Of a stretch of 64,000 nucleotides of DNA, positions 1 through 7,971 are shown piece by piece; position 1 is the stretch's first letter, and every line of letters starts with the position of its first letter. Under the pieces are notes generated by a model. The model made no database searches, had not been told where the DNA came from, and worked only from the letters and a program-made list of their open reading frames with translations. The stretch is taken from the NCBI GenBank assembly GCA_002452405.1, contig DKFP01000004.1, forward strand, positions 339,649 through 403,648. Direction: 5' to 3'. The stretch comes from Deferribacteraceae bacterium UBA6793. Its GTDB lineage: Bacteria; Chrysiogenota; Deferribacteres; Deferribacterales; Geovibrionaceae. Both the position numbers and the translations under genes were made by a program.

Positions 1-872
1 GTGCAGCTTGCCGCTGTGATTATCCTGTCCTCAGGTTTTATATCCTTGTGGTTGATACCGTAAACTATGTTAGGCAGAGTTCCTTTGCCGGGAGCGGTGA
101 GGATGACCTTGTCCACGCCTTTTGACTGAAGGTGCAGCGCCAGTCCCTCTTCGGAAGACCATTTGCCTGTGTTGTCTACGACAAGTGCATTATCGATGCC
201 GTACTGGGTATAGTCCACCTTGTCGGGACCATCGGATGCTATGAACTTAACGTAGTTACCGTTAACGATGATAGCGTCCTCTTCTTCAACAACGATGATG
301 GTGCCTTCGAAAGCTCCGTGTACAGAGTCGCGGCGAAGAAGGCTCGCACGTTTTGCGATATCCATTTTTTCGCCTTTGCGGATAACAACCGCACGCAGGC
401 GAAGACCTGTTCCCACCCTTGAGCGACCTATCATGATACGCGCCATAAGACGTCCGATACGTCCGAAACCGTACAGTACGACGTCTTTTGCTGGAAGATC
501 TTCAAAGTCGCCGGTGGTTATCTCCGCCAGTTCAGCCTTAACAAAGTCTGCGATAGAGAGCTTTTTATCAGTTTTTTCGTATTTGGCGTAAAGTTTGCCT
601 ATGTCGATTGTTGCGGGGCTGGTTTCCAGAGCAGCAACAGCAGAAAGAAAAGGCTCTGTGTCACGAACGGAAAGTTCCTTGTCCAGAATAAGCCTTGCAA
701 ACCTGTGACCTTTCATAACCTGAATGGGGTTTTTCCTGACCAGAGACTGACCGAAGAGTCTGATAACAACACCTTTCTGCTTATAAAGTTTTGTTATCAC
801 CGGAACCATCTCGGTTGCAATCTCTTCGCGTTCTGTCCAGTCTTTCATGTAGGCGTCTACAGCTGTCCTCAT
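1..872 (-). CDS. gap: Glyceraldehyde-3-phosphate dehydrogenase, long N-terminally extended form (partial)
   Basis: Glycolytic/gluconeogenic enzyme that interconverts glyceraldehyde 3-phosphate and 1,3-bisphosphoglycerate with NAD(P). I translated the minus strand directly, because the reading frame runs off the left edge. About 130 residues precede the Rossmann motif (YGFGRIGRLMAR, near residue 133), as in the long GAPDH class of roughly 480 residues seen in some Proteobacteria. The NAD domain follows (VVDNTGKW, KVILTAPGKG). The window ends just after the catalytic cysteine in AASC, so the catalytic domain is missing. The ATG at 872 has an AAGGAG ribosome site 6 bases upstream. The role of the extension is not evident from sequence. 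The family call is secure; cofactor preference is not. Confidence 0.9.
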   Translation of the reverse strand, partial: MRTAVDAYMKDWTEREEIATEMVPVITKLYKQKGVVIRLFGQSLVRKNPIQVMKGHRFARLILDKELSVRDTEPFLSAVAALETSPATIDIGKLYAKYEKTDKKLSIADFVKAELAEITTGDFEDLPAKDVVLYGFGRIGRLMARIMIGRSRVGTGLRLRAVVIRKGEKMDIAKRASLLRRDSVHGAFEGTIIVVEEEDAIIVNGNYVKFIASDGPDKVDYTQYGIDNALVVDNTGKWSSEEGLALHLQSKGVDKVILTAPGKGTLPNIVYGINHKDIKPEDRIITAASC

Positions 873-1033
873 GATCAACTCCTTAAATAATGAATTGGAA
901 CATCTGAAAAATGTTTCGCCGTATTAAATATTATTTTTACAAAAAACTGAACTAAAAAAACACCCGTGCGCAAAAAAGATGAATTTTTCTCCGTTTTCAT
1001 ATACAATAAATAAATTTATTGAACGAGGGAGAT

Positions 1034-1459
1034 ATGAAAAAAACAGGAATTATCATTGCAGTAGTTGCACTTATGTTCTGTGTGTTCTTTTTTGCCATAC
1101 AGAAACCCGCAGGCTCCGAAGGCGACCAGCCACTCAGTCAAAACCTTATTGATTCCGGTGTTAAAATAATCGATATCCGTACTCATGGAGAATGGATTCA
1201 AACAGGTATCGTGCCCGGTTCTTTCACACTCACCTACTTCGATGAAAAAGGAAATTATAACAATCAGGCGTTCCTTTCGGAGCTGGAAAAGATAGTGCCT
1301 GACAAAAATGAAAAATTCGGCATAATCTGCCGATCCGGAAACAGAACCTCCAAACTGCTGCCCGTTCTGCACCAGAACGGATACCCGAACGCTTTCGACG
1401 TTCTGGGCGGGGTTAAAACAGCTAAGGATGCGGGTGTAACCCTTGTGCCTTTAAAATAA
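1034..1459 (+). CDS. Membrane-anchored single-domain rhodanese
   Basis: A 141-residue protein with one N-terminal hydrophobic segment (residues 5-22), acting as an uncleaved anchor or signal peptide, followed by one rhodanese domain outside the membrane. The active-site loop is CRSGNR, with the cysteine that would carry a persulfide. The pattern of DIRTHGEW at the start of the domain and GGV near the end fits the family. The ATG at 1034 is preferred over an in-frame TTG at 1019 because GAGGGAG lies just upstream of it. It stands alone between gap (divergent) and glyA. It could be a sulfurtransferase for periplasmic sulfane sulfur; the partner is unknown. Confidence 0.85.
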   Translation: MKKTGIIIAVVALMFCVFFFAIQKPAGSEGDQPLSQNLIDSGVKIIDIRTHGEWIQTGIVPGSFTLTYFDEKGNYNNQAFLSELEKIVPDKNEKFGIICRSGNRTSKLLPVLHQNGYPNAFDVLGGVKTAKDAGVTLVPLK

Positions 1460-1499
1460 ATCATTTGACAAGCGGGCAGGAATTATTTAAAAGAGACCA

Positions 1500-1582
1500 G
1501 AACCCCATGACTGACGCAGATTAAGGAGGAGAACCTCCGGGAAGTGGGGGATTAACCTTTAAAAGCCGTGCGTCTGGGCTGT
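1500..1582 (+). promoter_or_regulatory. ZTP (pfl) riboswitch aptamer upstream of glyA
   Basis: Matches the layout of the ZTP/pfl motif: P1 arms CCCCAT (1503-1508) and GTGGGG (1544-1549), an ACTGACGC segment, a hairpin GGAGG-AGAA-CCTCC (1525-1538), and after a linker the conserved GCCG...GCGTCTGGGC block (1566-1579). ZTP riboswitches sense the purine intermediate ZMP/ZTP and often control glyA, because 10-formyl-tetrahydrofolate shortage raises ZMP. A TTGACA at 1465-1470 followed by AT-rich sequence is a plausible promoter. Called from motif order and pairing by eye, without a covariance model. Confidence 0.82.
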
Positions 1583-1615
1583 TCGCAATGATGAACCGTC
1601 CGGACGCTCTTTTTG
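1570..1615 (+). terminator. Rho-independent terminator forming the ZTP riboswitch expression platform
   Basis: GCGTCTGGGC (1570-1579) can pair along all 10 positions with GTCCGGACGC (1598-1607), allowing two G-U pairs, followed by TCTTTTTG. The 5' arm is the same GCGTCTGGGC block needed by the aptamer, so ligand binding and terminator formation exclude each other. This predicts an ON switch: high ZTP gives read-through into glyA. Confidence 0.85.
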
Positions 1616-1643
1616 TTTTCGGACTTAACAGGAGGCTTTTTCA

Positions 1644-2888
1644 ATGGAAGATCTCAGAAAATTCGACCCCGAACTTTATGACCTCATCAAACACGAAGAA
1701 GAGAGACAGATCGACAAAATCCGCATGATCGCTTCTGAAAACTACGTCTCTCAGGCAGTTCTGGACGCCACTGGCACAGTGCTGACCAACAAATACTCCG
1801 AAGGCTACCCCGGTAAAAGATACTATGAAGGTCAGCAGTTCATAGACCCCATCGAAGTGATGGCTATCGAACGCGCAAAAGAGCTTTTCGGTGCAGAACA
1901 CGCTAACGTTCAGCCCTATTCCGGCTCTCCCGCAAACCTCGCTGTTTACCTTGCATTCGTTAAACCCGGCGAAACCGTTATGGGAATGGCTCTGCCCCAC
2001 GGCGGACACCTTACCCACGGTTCACCCGTGAGCATCTCAGGTAAATTCTTCAACATAGTTTCATATGAACTGGACAAAGAAACAGGTCTTCTGAACTATG
2101 ACACCATCAGAAAACTTGCTATAGAAAGCCAGCCCAAAATGATAATCGCAGGTCACTCTGCATACCCGCGCCAGATAGACTTCGCAAAATTCAGAGAAAT
2201 TGCTGACGAAGTCGGCGCTATCCTCTTTGTTGACATGGCACACTTCGCTGGTCTCGTGGCAGGCGGCGCACACCCCAACCCCGTTCCCTATGCGGACGTT
2301 GTAAGCACAACAACACACAAAACACTCAGAGGACCCAGAGGCGGTATGCTCCTTTGCAAAGAAAAACATGCTGCGGCAATAGACAAAGCTGTTTTTCCCG
2401 GTATTCAGGGCGGACCCCACAACCACACCACAGCAGGCATCGCTGTTGCTCTTAAAGAAGCTATGCTTCCCGAATTTAAAGAGTATGCAGCAAACATCTG
2501 CAAAAATGCAAAAACAATGGCAGCAGCGCTTATAGGTTACGGATTCACCCTCGTTACAGGCGGAACCGACAACCACCTTCTGCTCATCGACCTTACAAAT
2601 AAGAACATCACAGGCAAACAGGCTGCAAAAGCTCTGGACAAAGCAGGTATAGTTCTTAACTACAACGCTGTTCCCTACGACACACGCAAACCTTTCGACC
2701 CGTCAGGCATCAGGCTCGGTCTTGCCGCTCTGACATCCAGAGGCTTCGGCGAAGCGGAAGTTAAAAAGACAGCTGGGTGGATGAACAAAGTTGTGAACAA
2801 CTTTGAAAATGAAACACTTCTTGAGGAAATAGCCAAAGAGGTCAAAGAACTTTGCAGAAAGTTCCCGCCTCCCGGTCTGAAATACTAG
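1644..2888 (+). CDS. glyA: Serine hydroxymethyltransferase
   Basis: A 414-residue cytosolic PLP enzyme that interconverts serine and glycine and charges tetrahydrofolate with a one-carbon unit. Hallmarks are ASENYVS near the N-terminus, the tight EGYPGKRYYEG block, and the PLP lysine in TTTHKTLRGPRGG. Length is normal for bacterial GlyA. The ATG at 1644 follows GGAGG (1631-1635). It is monocistronic, controlled by the ZTP riboswitch upstream and closed by a hairpin terminator shared with the convergent gene. Confidence 0.98.
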   Translation: MEDLRKFDPELYDLIKHEEERQIDKIRMIASENYVSQAVLDATGTVLTNKYSEGYPGKRYYEGQQFIDPIEVMAIERAKELFGAEHANVQPYSGSPANLAVYLAFVKPGETVMGMALPHGGHLTHGSPVSISGKFFNIVSYELDKETGLLNYDTIRKLAIESQPKMIIAGHSAYPRQIDFAKFREIADEVGAILFVDMAHFAGLVAGGAHPNPVPYADVVSTTTHKTLRGPRGGMLLCKEKHAAAIDKAVFPGIQGGPHNHTTAGIAVALKEAMLPEFKEYAANICKNAKTMAAALIGYGFTLVTGGTDNHLLLIDLTNKNITGKQAAKALDKAGIVLNYNAVPYDTRKPFDPSGIRLGLAALTSRGFGEAEVKKTAGWMNKVVNNFENETLLEEIAKEVKELCRKFPPPGLKY

Positions 2889-2890
2889 AG

Positions 2891-3016
2891 CGTATTTCAT
2901 AAATAGTGTCTCATATCAAGGCTGAGACTGCTTCACCCCAGTGGGGTTCGCAGAGACATGACCTTTTCCGTCTTTGCGAGGGCTAATGCCCGAAGCGATC
3001 TCATCTATGAAATACG
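2891..3016. repeat. Dispersed palindromic intergenic repeat, copy A (full length)
   Basis: The core runs from GAGACTGCTTC through CGCAGAGAC and GTCTTTGCGAGG to GAAGCGATCTCAT (about 2924-3004). It is framed by a perfect 11-base inverted repeat, CGTATTTCATA (2891-2901) and TATGAAATACG (3006-3016). The core recurs in at least eight other gaps in this window. It is noncoding and lies between glyA and the hlyIII-like gene. Confidence 0.8.
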
Positions 3017-3061
3017 TTATCTATTTTGAACAATGCTCTAAGCCTAACTAACATCAGAAAA

Positions 3062-3092
3062 AAAGGCGGAAGTCAAAAACTTCCGCCTTTTA
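3062..3092. terminator. Bidirectional terminator between glyA and the hlyIII-like gene
   Basis: Perfect 9-base stem GGCGGAAGT/ACTTCCGCC with a CAAAA loop, flanked by A-run and T-run, so it can end transcription from both convergent genes. Confidence 0.9.
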
Positions 3093-3101
3093 TTTTATCT
3101 C

Positions 3102-3755
3102 TTATTTCACAGGGTTTATCCAAAGCACATACAGTATCATCGTCATGAAGTGGCAGAAACTGCCCGCCAGAACGAAGAAGTGCCATATCTCATGGAATCC
3201 CACATGTTTTGAAAAGTTAGGCTTTTTGGTCGCGTAAACCACCGCGCCTACGGTGTAGAAAAGCCCGCCGGCAACCAGCCAAAGTACGCCGCCAGTGGGA
3301 ATGTTCTTCACTATCGGATATATGGCGACAACGCTTATCCAGCCCATTATTATATAAATGACAGTGGATATAACTCTCGGCGCATGGATAAAGAACAGCT
3401 TGAAGAAGATACCAAGAACTGCCATGCCCCATACAACGCCGAAAATGCTCCATCCCCAGCCGCCGCGAAGCGGTATCAGACAGAACGGTGTGTATGTGCC
3501 CGCTATCATCATGAATATCATAACGTGGTCAACTTTTTTGAGCCTTCTTGTGCCTTTTTCGCCAAGATTGAAGATGTGGTATGCCGCACTCGCCAGATAA
3601 AGAAGCGTCATACTCGCGCCGTAAATTGAAAACGAAACGATGTGCCATGCTGTTGCGTAAAATGTGGAAAGAACCACGAGCACTGTCAGTGCCGCAATCG
3701 ATAAAAAAGCTCCTATGAGATGCGAAATTCCACTAACCGGATCCTTAACAGTCAT
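3102..3755 (-). CDS. Hemolysin III / YqfA-type seven-helix membrane protein
   Basis: A 217-residue integral membrane protein of the HlyIII/adiponectin-receptor-like family. It shows the N-terminal DPVSGISHLIGAF block, repeated hydrophobic helices, and the metal-site histidines expected near both ends (SHLIGA, AAYHIFNLGEK, HEIWHFFVLAGSFCHF). Members are related to ceramidase/PAQR-type hydrolases; the physiological role in bacteria is unclear and the hemolysin name is historical. The start at 3755 is chosen over an upstream in-frame start at 3830 because GGGAGG sits 5 bases before it and the protein then begins at the conserved block. Confidence 0.88.
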   Translation of the reverse strand: MTVKDPVSGISHLIGAFLSIAALTVLVVLSTFYATAWHIVSFSIYGASMTLLYLASAAYHIFNLGEKGTRRLKKVDHVMIFMMIAGTYTPFCLIPLRGGWGWSIFGVVWGMAVLGIFFKLFFIHAPRVISTVIYIIMGWISVVAIYPIVKNIPTGGVLWLVAGGLFYTVGAVVYATKKPNFSKHVGFHEIWHFFVLAGSFCHFMTMILYVLWINPVK

Positions 3756-3883
3756 GACAACCTCCCGATATTGATTATCAATGTATATCCCTGCCCTTCT
3801 AATATGTTCGTTTGCTAACAGATTTGTCAATACAAAAATGAGACTAATGCAACCTTTTTATATGAGTTAACGTTGGTTCATTT

Positions 3884-3914
3884 TAAAAGAACCGCCGCCG
3901 GAGCCGACGGCGGT
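3884..3914 (-). terminator. Terminator of the mobA-DHH operon
   Basis: Read on the minus strand, ACCGCCG...CGGCGGT forms a 7-base GC stem followed by TTCTTTTAAAA. Confidence 0.8.
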
Positions 3915-3930
3915 ATATCCGCTTAAAATA

Positions 3931-4860
3931 TCAGCCGTCAGCGTTTATTTTTCTGACAATCTCGGCGAGCTTTTGTTCAGCATCTTCATTTGCAACCTGA
4001 CAGGTTCCGGCATTCATATGCCCGCCTCCGCCGTATTGCAGCATCAGTTCTCCAATGTTCGTTTTCGAAGTTTTATTGAATATGGATTTGCCCGTAGCAA
4101 AAACCGTATTCTGCTTTTTAAGCCCCCACATGACGTGGATGGATATATTCTGTTCAGGAAACAGCGCGTATATCATAAACCTGTTACCTGCGTAAATGGT
4201 CTCTTCTTCGCGTAGATCCAGCACAACAAGATTTCCATGTACAGTTGCGCATCTTTTAACCTGATCCTCAAACAGCTTCTGCTGCTCAAAGTACAACTCT
4301 GCGCGCTCTTTCACATCTTCGTCCTGCATAATGCTGTCTATAGAATGGTCTTTGCAAAGGTCAATGAGCTTCATCATAAGCTGATAGTTGGATATGCGAA
4401 AATCTCGGAAACGTCCCAGACCCGTTCTGGCATCCATAAGGAAGTTCATCAGATCCCAGCCTTTCGGGTTCAGCACCTGATCAAGGGTGAAATTTGCGGA
4501 ATCGCCCCTGTCCACAGCTTCCATGATATCGTCGCCTATTTTCGGAAATTTCGCCTTTCCACCGTAATAGTTATAAACCACACGGGCTGCGGATGGCGCT
4601 TCCGGTTCGATTATATGATTGTCTTTTTTTCCGACACGGATGGTTTCGCTGAGATGGTGGTCGAAAGCGAGACAGACACCCTCTACATAAGGCAGGTTAG
4701 TCGTGATGTCGTTTCCGGTTATCTCAATAAGCCCGTCCTGCATATCTTTTGGGTGAACAAATTTAATATCGTCAATAATATCCATATCTTTGAGAAGCAC
4801 TGCACAAACAAGCCCGTCAAAGTCGCTTCTGGTGACAAGTCTGAATTTTTTCTCTGCCAT
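3931..4860 (-). CDS. DHH-family phosphoesterase (exopolyphosphatase/NrnA-like)
   Basis: A 309-residue soluble protein with the DHH architecture: RSDFDGLVCAVLL (motif I, metal-binding aspartates) near residue 11, the signature AFDHHLSE near residue 65, and a C-terminal DHHA1-type GGGGHMNAGTC motif that binds substrate phosphate. Relatives cleave pApA, short oligoribonucleotides, PAP or polyphosphate; sequence alone does not choose between them. The gene starts 3 bases after the mobA stop, with AGGAGA inside the mobA end, so the two are cotranscribed. No functional link with MobA is obvious. Confidence 0.85.
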   Translation of the reverse strand: MAEKKFRLVTRSDFDGLVCAVLLKDMDIIDDIKFVHPKDMQDGLIEITGNDITTNLPYVEGVCLAFDHHLSETIRVGKKDNHIIEPEAPSAARVVYNYYGGKAKFPKIGDDIMEAVDRGDSANFTLDQVLNPKGWDLMNFLMDARTGLGRFRDFRISNYQLMMKLIDLCKDHSIDSIMQDEDVKERAELYFEQQKLFEDQVKRCATVHGNLVVLDLREEETIYAGNRFMIYALFPEQNISIHVMWGLKKQNTVFATGKSIFNKTSKTNIGELMLQYGGGGHMNAGTCQVANEDAEQKLAEIVRKINADG

Positions 4861-4862
4861 CC

Positions 4863-5450
4863 TTACTCTCCTTGCATAAAATCAATAGCCATTTCAAGAT
4901 CATCTTTAGTATTTATATTTATAAACGATTTTTTTTCATTTTCCGAGGCTAATATGTCACTCTCGTATAGATATACCACATTTGACAGGTCAAACGCCGC
5001 CGTAAGGCGATAGTTTTCATCAGCTATCTGCTTCTCAAGTATCGGTATGAGACCGGGTGCATACGCGGCGTATAGGGGGTGCATCTTTCCATCTATAACA
5101 GGTACCGCAGCATCCCTCCCCTGACATGCTTTCAACAGCCTGTCAGCATGTTCCGGATTCACCAGAGGGGTGTCAGCCGCCACTACAAAAACGTGTGAGT
5201 TGAAATATTTCAAAGCGGTGAGTATACCCACCATAGGACACTGCTGTTCAGACAGATCCTTTACGCATGGAACACCAAGAAAAGAATATTTACTACAGTC
5301 TTTTGCAACGACAACCAGAGCATCCGACCATGCTGATATTCCGTCTGCGGTATGCTGAATCAGTTTTTTGCCGAAAACCTCTTCCATGGTTTTGTCAGAA
5401 TTAAATCTGCGGCTCTGTCCTCCCGCCATAATCGCTGTGTTTCTAATCAT
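4863..5450 (-). CDS. mobA: Molybdenum cofactor guanylyltransferase MobA
   Basis: Transfers GMP from GTP to molybdopterin to form the guanine dinucleotide cofactor (MGD) used by DMSO-reductase-family enzymes such as the reductase at 22.2 kb. The N-terminal nucleotide-binding motif is MAGGQSRRFNSDK, and VAADTPLV is the metal-binding motif. At 195 residues the length fits the family. The ATG at 5450 is preferred over a GTG two codons earlier because GAAAGG then sits 8 bases upstream. Divergent from mobB. Confidence 0.92.
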   Translation of the reverse strand: MIRNTAIMAGGQSRRFNSDKTMEEVFGKKLIQHTADGISAWSDALVVVAKDCSKYSFLGVPCVKDLSEQQCPMVGILTALKYFNSHVFVVAADTPLVNPEHADRLLKACQGRDAAVPVIDGKMHPLYAAYAPGLIPILEKQIADENYRLTAAFDLSNVVYLYESDILASENEKKSFININTKDDLEMAIDFMQGE

Positions 5451-5521
5451 TTGCACAACCTTTCTTGCATTTTAGCTATTTTCAGCCTACATTCGGTAGT
5501 ATACACACATGGAGGTATGTT

Positions 5522-6019
5522 TTGAAACCTTTAGTATCATTTGTGGGGACATCGGGTTGCGGAAAAACGACGCTCATCGAAAAAATCATTCCGCTGCTCA
5601 CGGCAAAAGGCTACAACGTATCCACTGTTAAACACGACGCACATGATTTCCAGATGGACAAAGAGGGCAAGGACACATGGCGCCACAAAAAAGCCGGAGC
5701 AAGAGCCATCTTAATCTCAAACAAAGAGAAATACGCCATGATATGCGATGTTGAAAAGGAAAAGTCCATCGAAGAACTCACGGCGATGCTTCCCGATTAC
5801 ACCGATATTATTATAGCAGAAGGTTTTAAAAAGGAACTGCAAAAAAAGATAGAGGTTTTCAGAAGCGGTTATTCAACAAAACTGCAATGTGCTGAAGACG
5901 ATAACCTGATAGCTGTGGCAACCGACATGCCTGAAAACCCGCAGGTTAAGGGCAAAGTGTTGCTGGATCTCAACAATCCTCAGCAGATAGCTGACTTTAT
6001 CATACAAAATATTCTGTAG
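5522..6019 (+). CDS. mobB: Molybdopterin-guanine dinucleotide biosynthesis adaptor MobB
   Basis: A 165-residue GTP-binding protein that assists MobA. The P-loop GTSGCGKTT is at residues 9-17, and the HDAH...DTWRH region and IIAEGFK are typical of MobB. The start is a TTG at 5522, placed 6 bases after GGAGG (5511-5515); an in-frame ATG farther upstream (5465) has no ribosome site and would add unrelated residues. A single half-site GTATACA (5499-5505), resembling the palindrome found at the psr locus, lies in the mobA-mobB gap. Confidence 0.9.
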   Translation: MKPLVSFVGTSGCGKTTLIEKIIPLLTAKGYNVSTVKHDAHDFQMDKEGKDTWRHKKAGARAILISNKEKYAMICDVEKEKSIEELTAMLPDYTDIIIAEGFKKELQKKIEVFRSGYSTKLQCAEDDNLIAVATDMPENPQVKGKVLLDLNNPQQIADFIIQNIL

Positions 6020-6154
6020 TCGTTGCGCATAAACTATATTGTATTTTTATTCAGTCTTCACGAGGAGCAACGGCAGCAGGCTTCATTAGTTCACTTTTAA
6101 CTAAATGCCAGATACGATAGCATTTAACAAGATTACTGACGTTTTTTGAAAGAC

Positions 6155-6238
6155 GAGACTGCTTCGTCGCTCTGCTTCTCGCAGAGACCGGATTTTGTTT
6201 CGTCTTCGCGAGGGTATTATGCCCGGAGCGATTTCATT
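6155..6238. repeat. Dispersed intergenic repeat, copy B
   Basis: Same family as copy A: GAGACTGCTTCGTCGCT, CGCAGAGACC, CGTCTTCGCGAGGG and GAGCGATTTCAT in that order. It sits in the 370-base gap between mobB and gltA. The remainder of this gap (6020-6150, 6240-6330) is AT-rich and shows no gene or clear signal. Confidence 0.75.
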
Positions 6239-6329
6239 TTAGTTTGTTTTTGTCGTCTCGTCCTAAAATGCGTCGTTATTTACGTTTGCACCAGCCGCGG
6301 GCTGTCTGATAAAATAGTTATTAATCAAT

Positions 6330-6364
6330 AAAAAAAGGCGAACCTGACGGCTCGCCTTTTTTAA
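6330..6364. terminator. Terminator after gltA
   Basis: Stem GGCGAACC...GGCTCGCC (one A/C mismatch) with a run of A on one side and T on the other; usable by gltA on the minus strand. Confidence 0.8.
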
Positions 6365-6387
6365 TATGTTCTGCTTTAAATGACAGC

Positions 6388-7689
6388 TTACTGGATACCG
6401 GCAGCGTCTTCAAGCATTTTTGTAGTAACTGATTTGGGACGCTCGATAGCATAACCAAGAGCTCTGTCCCAAGTGATGTTCGCAAGAACACCGAGCGCAC
6501 GACCGACACCGAAAAGAACTGTGTAGAAGTCGTACTCTGTAAGACCGTAGTACCACTGGATAACACCGGACTGTGCGTCAACGTTAGGCCAGGGGTTCTT
6601 AGCTTTTCCATGCTCCTGAAGGATGCCGGGGGCAACTTCATAGATCATTGAAACAACGGTGAACAGTTCATCGTTAGGCAGATATTTCTGGCAGTATTCG
6701 CGCTGAGAAGTATATCTGGGGTCGGTTTTTCTGAGAACCGCGTGTCCGTATCCGGGGATAACGGCACCGCTTTTCAGAGTATCCCAGAGGAATTTAACAA
6801 GGTCTTCCTTAGTGGGTACTTTACCGCCGAGTTTCTGATAAACGTCCTGAATCCAGCCGAGAACTTCCTGGTTAGCAAGACCGTGAAGAGGACCTGCAAG
6901 ACCGTTGATACCGGCAGACAGTGAGTAGTATGCATCGGAAAGCGCAGACGCAACAAGGTGAGTTGTGTGTGCGGAAACGTTGCCTGACTCGTGGTCAGAG
7001 TGAAGGATGAAATACATTCTTGCAACATCGTCATAAGGAGGCTTGATGCCCATCATGTGAGCAAAGTTGCCGCCGAAGTCGAGGCTGTAGTCGGGAGCGA
7101 TGGGAGTATCGCCTTTGTATTTCATTCTGTAGATGTATGCAGCAATTTCGGGCAGTTTTGCCAGAAGGTCTGTAGAATCTTCATACATAGAATCCCAAGC
7201 TGTCATTTTGTTGAAGCCGGAGTTGTAGAATTTTGCAAATTTAGACTCGCGCTGCATAACAAGGATAGCAGCAGAGAACATTACCATGGGGTGTTCGTCT
7301 CTGGGCATAGCGCGGAGAATATCGAAAACGTACTGAGGAACCTGTGCGCGTGTTTTGAAGTCTGCAACAACTTCTTCTGCCTGAGCTTTTGTGGGTATGT
7401 CGCCTGTAAGAAGGAGATACCAGAAGCCTTCAACATAAGGATAGTCTTTGCCGTCGGGTTTGGGGAGTTTTTCCATTACTTCGGGGATTGTATATCCACG
7501 GAAACGTATACCTTCCATAGGGTCGAGGTAGGAGATATCCGTAACGAGAGATTTGATGCCTCTTCCGCCGCCGATACACTGTTCGATTGTGTATTCACCC
7601 AGTTTAACGTTACCGAACTCTTTAAGGAGTCTGGTTGTTCTGGGGCGGTGAGCATCGATTTTCTGCTTGAGTACTTCTTTAAGTCCCAT
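6388..7689 (-). CDS. gltA: Citrate synthase, eukaryotic-like type
   Basis: Condenses oxaloacetate and acetyl-CoA in the TCA cycle. At 433 residues it resembles the mitochondrial-type enzymes known from Geobacter and Deferribacterota rather than the NADH-regulated E. coli type. Active-site regions are visible: SDHESGNVSAHT, GPLHGLANQEV (catalytic histidine) and PGYGHAVLRKTDPRY (catalytic histidine and substrate arginines). The ATG at 7689 follows GGAGG. Monocistronic, with a GTATAC-type operator-like site about 85 bases upstream and a terminator downstream. Confidence 0.96.
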   Translation of the reverse strand: MGLKEVLKQKIDAHRPRTTRLLKEFGNVKLGEYTIEQCIGGGRGIKSLVTDISYLDPMEGIRFRGYTIPEVMEKLPKPDGKDYPYVEGFWYLLLTGDIPTKAQAEEVVADFKTRAQVPQYVFDILRAMPRDEHPMVMFSAAILVMQRESKFAKFYNSGFNKMTAWDSMYEDSTDLLAKLPEIAAYIYRMKYKGDTPIAPDYSLDFGGNFAHMMGIKPPYDDVARMYFILHSDHESGNVSAHTTHLVASALSDAYYSLSAGINGLAGPLHGLANQEVLGWIQDVYQKLGGKVPTKEDLVKFLWDTLKSGAVIPGYGHAVLRKTDPRYTSQREYCQKYLPNDELFTVVSMIYEVAPGILQEHGKAKNPWPNVDAQSGVIQWYYGLTEYDFYTVLFGVGRALGVLANITWDRALGYAIERPKSVTTKMLEDAAGIQ

Positions 7690-7773
7690 TGAAATGCCTC
7701 CACTTTTATTGTCGTCAGATTTAAACAGTGTTTATTTTTAACATTAATGATAGCCTATGTCAACACCCAAATT

Positions 7774-7788
7774 GTATACAGTGTGCAC
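7774..7788. promoter_or_regulatory. Imperfect TGTATAC-N-GTATACA operator-like site
   Basis: TGTATACAGTGTGCA has the left half identical to, and the right half two substitutions from, the palindrome upstream of psrA. It lies in the 282-base gltA/EamA divergent gap, about 85 bases from the gltA start. Weaker than the other copies. The rest of the gap is AT-rich with no other recognisable signal. Confidence 0.45.
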
Positions 7789-7971
7789 TAATGCATAGAA
7801 AAAGCCAATAACACAGAGGTATCAAAAGTGTAATTTTATACTTGTCTGACAATTATTTATTATTGACGATGATGTCAGAGCTATGTCATAATCAAAAAAA
7901 TAACGAGATAAAAAAGACGCTATTTCAAATATTGAAAAACGTTTGCTAATTCTAATTTTAAACGGTTAAAA

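Noticed and set aside
1641..2576. Long antisense reading frames (125 and 171 residues) opposite glyA
   Set aside because: Shadow frames of a highly biased gene: Cys/His/Val-rich translations, no ribosome site, no family resemblance.
4237..5013. Plus-strand frame of 258 residues opposite the DHH and mobA genes
   Set aside because: Entirely antisense to two clearly identified genes and spans their junction; no motif.
6991..7692. Plus-strand frame of 233 residues opposite gltA
   Set aside because: Antisense shadow of citrate synthase, composition typical of complement translation.
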